From Rhizomucor pusillus (Eukaryota; Mucoromycota; Mucoromycetes; Mucorales; Lichtheimiaceae), in NCBI GenBank assembly GCA_900175165.2, contig FWWN02000311.1, positions 1-34,928 of the forward strand: DNA of 34,928 bases, read 5' to 3'. The notes under the pieces are model-generated. The model made no database searches and was not told the DNA's origin. It saw nothing but the letters and a program-made list of their open reading frames with translations. Shown in pieces: positions 32,956 to 34,928 of this stretch. The first letter of the stretch is position 1, and every line of letters starts with the position of its first letter. Made by a program: the position numbers and the translations under genes.

Positions 32956-32986
32956 CCATTCATCCATCCATCGACATCATCCATCA
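32952..32986 (+). repeat. CATC tetranucleotide repeat at the eL39 start
   Basis: CATCCATT/CATCCATC units with interruptions on the + strand, reading as GATG repeats on the coding strand. The repeat overlaps the eL39 start codon and its probable 5' leader. Similar GGATGGATGG units are found in intron 1 of eS17 (19810-19860). Confidence 0.7.
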
Positions 32987-33291
32987 AGTGGTTTTCATAT
33001 CCAAATCATCCACAATGGTAACCGTTCGTAAACACGCTGTGCCCTCGCTCTAGTTCATGAACCTCAACCTACCATCACAACAAATTAGAGACAGAGGAGG
33101 TTTCATCGTATGGCATAGCACGGCACCAAACGTCCTCTCGGCGGAGTTTGTTGGAGCACTGATCTTGAACTGACGAATAAATCCTCCTGCCCCTGTTGTC
33201 CCATCCTGCCCTGATGCTATGCCAGCAACTTGCGAAAGAATGAATCCTGGCGTTTCCCATCCTACCAACTGCAGCTCTCTGTAAAGTCAAA
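32987..33291. other. Intergenic region upstream of eL39
   Basis: About 305 bp between the eL39 start (minus) and the zinc-finger relic (plus); it should hold the eL39 promoter. Minus-strand frames at 33050-33320 lack an ATG start and match nothing I recognise. Confidence 0.35.
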
Positions 33292-33962
33292 ATGTCCGGC
33301 AATCCAGTAGCTTTTTTCAAAACGAAATTTGGTATTGACGACTATAGACAAGTTCCGAAAGCAGTTCGATCACGCTAAGAACGCGTATGTCGACTTCAAC
33401 CTTGACATCGGCTGGGCTGCGGTCGCAACAACCGATACTCAAAGTCGCTACAAAAGAAAATGTTGCAGCCATATTGTGTGCGAAAATGGAGACTGTCGGC
33501 TATATGGGCAGCAGCTTCGACCTAGTGTCTATGGCCGTCGCCTAGTCCATTACAACTGCCGCGCTGAAGTTTTTTACGTCCTTTCGGGCAACCGATGTGT
33601 GCTCCGTCATAATGGCATCCACAACCACAATGCCGATAAGCCGTACTTGACGAAGCACCTAAGCGAGGAAGAAAAAACGAAAATGTGAACGAATGCGTCA
33701 GAAAGGAACATGTTTCGTCTGCCAAGGCAGCTACAGTCGGGATTAACGCATTTGCCTGAAAGGCTGCTATATACATTGGATGCAATCGATCCAACGCATC
33801 ACCTGTAATCAGAAGAATGGTGCTATCTACCAACCAGCTTGGAGAAGCAGTGAGGTAAACATGTCTTTCTATTACGATGAGAAACAAATGAGATCTAGTT
33901 CAATGTACGCTATAATAAGCTGGTGGTTCTGCTGTCTGAAGCAGACCTTCTCAGGAAAATAA
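33292..33962 (+). pseudogene. Decayed transposon-type zinc-finger ORF (MULE/FLYWCH-GCM-like)
   Basis: An ATG at 33292 reads MSGNPVAFFKTKFGIDDY. The sense then continues in another frame as FRKQFDHAKNAYVDFNLDIG and on to a zinc-binding region with Cys at CCSHIVCENGDC and YNCRA, closing with HNGIHNHN, followed by KHLSEEEKTK and a stop at 33686-33688. Beyond the stop, a shifted frame reads NECVRKEHVSSAKAAT, and further on YQPAWRSS and SFYYDEKQM appear. The C...C...HxH layout before an alpha-helical segment is typical of FLYWCH/GCM/WRKY-type fingers joined to Mutator-like transposases. At least two frame changes are needed, and no transposase catalytic region or terminal repeats could be recognised. 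I read it as a degraded mobile-element gene, although short introns cannot be wholly excluded. Confidence 0.5.
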
Positions 33963-34874
33963 TATAAATTAGGCGATCATTTAGTTTTTTGAATAAAACG
34001 TAAAGCTATCCTTTATATTCCATTCCGATGCATATATTTTGTGTATAGATTTCAGATAGTGCGATTGCAGCTGAAGCTGCAAGAAGGAATGGAATCGACT
34101 ATTTCGAGAGAGACAAAAACTAAAAAGCTAAAGACTAAAGGTTGGAAACTAAAGCAAATCCCATCATACACCGCTCCCCAAAGACCATGTCCTTTTCGAC
34201 ATGTTCATTTTCATTGTCAGAATCCTGGTTTACCGTACTAGTTTTGCATGTCCTTCCCTTCTAGGAATTCAGACCAGTCATGGCAACCAAAAGCAGTCGC
34301 CAACCAAGCAGAAACTTGCAAAAAAGAAAAGCTTCCCTCCCTGCTCCACGCGAGAATCGATTCTTTGACCGACAAAATGGACGCGCCTACGAGGAACGTC
34401 AACGAATTTGACGCTTTCGAGACTTTGCTACAATGTAACTACCTCGATTTTCCATATCGAATGATACCTTTGAACTGCCCCATGTCATAAAATTTGCCCA
34501 GCTTTCATATGATACAAGCTCATGAAAACAAAAAAATAAACAGGTATAAAAAGAATTGTCAGGACATCTTTTCAAGTGCCACGGTTTTCGGACCCTCTGG
34601 CTCATTGCGGTGGGTGAGCCAGGCTTTGCAACGAGGCTGGCCACCAGACTTGCACGGGGGATCCACTGGCATTACTCATCGTGAGAAAGGTGGCGAAGGG
34701 GTAAGGGCCAAGGGGACGGAAGTCCCAATTTTTTTTTTTTACCACCTCATTGCCTTGCCTCAATGTCAAGAGCAGTTGTCATAGCTCTGAACTTTTTCTT
34801 TCAAGAAGGAATAAACATAAGTCATGTAAACATCTTTTGGTCTTAAAGGCTGTTTTCCCTTCTGCTTTTTGATC
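33963..34874. other. 3' flank of the relic and upstream region of the last gene
   Basis: Plus-strand frames at 34041-34241 and 34248-34490 begin with ATG but have no recognisable domains; they may be further remnants of the transposon-like gene. A perfect 8-bp inverted repeat (CTGGCTCA/TGAGCCAG, loop of 10) lies at 34597-34622, in a GC-rich patch ending in a T tract at 34731-34740. The final 90 bases are probably the leader of the gene at 34875. Confidence 0.3.
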
Positions 34875-34928
34875 ATGCCTGTGAGCGACAACTTGACAGA
34901 GTCCAACGTCGCAGCAGCCTTTATCGTT
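34875..34928 (+). CDS. Start of an unidentified gene, cut by the window end
   Basis: An ATG after a pyrimidine-rich leader opens 18 codons, MPVSDNLTESNVAAAFIV, with no stop before the window ends. The leader (CTTTTTCTTTCAAG, TTTCCCTTCTGCTTTTTG) resembles those of the other genes here. The fragment is too short to name. Confidence 0.4.
   Translation, partial: MPVSDNLTESNVAAAFIV

Noticed and set aside
1..34928. CRISPR arrays, bacterial-type operons or ribosome binding sites
   Set aside because: No regularly spaced repeats were seen, and the intron-rich genes show that the sequence is eukaryotic.

Overview
The window is nuclear DNA of a filamentous fungus, most likely from the early-diverging Mucoromycota (Mucorales-like). 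The evidence is compact genes broken by many short introns (mostly 45-95 nt), close spacing of unrelated genes on both strands, a Zygomycete-style GPI-anchored chitin deacetylase, and animal/fungal housekeeping proteins (ARPC3, roadblock, tricalbin, TFIIIA, Rgp1, Hfi1). The identification rests on reading the proteins; no database search was possible. Sixteen protein-coding genes could be assembled exon by exon with consistent splice phases, giving about 59 introns.

Layout, left to right. 390-2553 (+) PH-domain protein; 2554-4231 gene-poor, with a frameshifted arrestin-like relic on the minus strand; 4232-6743 (+) RGP1, convergent with 6907-7520 (-) ALG13; 7521-9318 mostly empty, with one small TATA-preceded ORF; 9319-10712 (+) HFI1/ADA1 followed 75 bp later by 10788-11314 (+) roadblock dynein light chain, convergent with 11374-12710 (-) ten-finger TFIIIA; 13791-14837 (+) AIG1-type GTPase; 15035-17993 (+) SPX-domain phosphate transporter whose stop codon overlaps that of 17990-18698 (-) ARPC3; 19248-19904 (-) ribosomal protein eS17, divergent from 20116-21219 (+) BRX1; 21329-22251 (-) coiled-coil protein; 22596-24002 (-) chitin deacetylase; 24335-25875 (-) PHD-finger protein; 26872-31798 (-) tricalbin with an SMP domain and about six C2 domains; 32687-32955 (-) ribosomal protein eL39; 33292-33962 (+) decayed transposon-type zinc-finger ORF; 34875-34928 (+) start of a further gene.

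The genes do not form an operon or a metabolic cluster. Loose themes are ribosome production (eS17, BRX1, eL39 and TFIIIA for 5S rRNA), chromatin (HFI1, PHD protein), and membrane and cytoskeleton traffic (RGP1, tricalbin, ARPC3, roadblock). eS17 and BRX1 lie head to head over 211 bp and probably share a promoter.

The most notable signals are structural: four GC-AG introns, all with the donor GCAAGT, in adjacent genes (about 7% of introns here); an 11-nt internal microexon in eS17; start codons separated from the rest of the protein by an intron in seven genes; a convergent gene pair with overlapping stop codons; and arrestin-like and transposon-like relics in the otherwise empty gaps. I did not find a convincing new multi-gene system.
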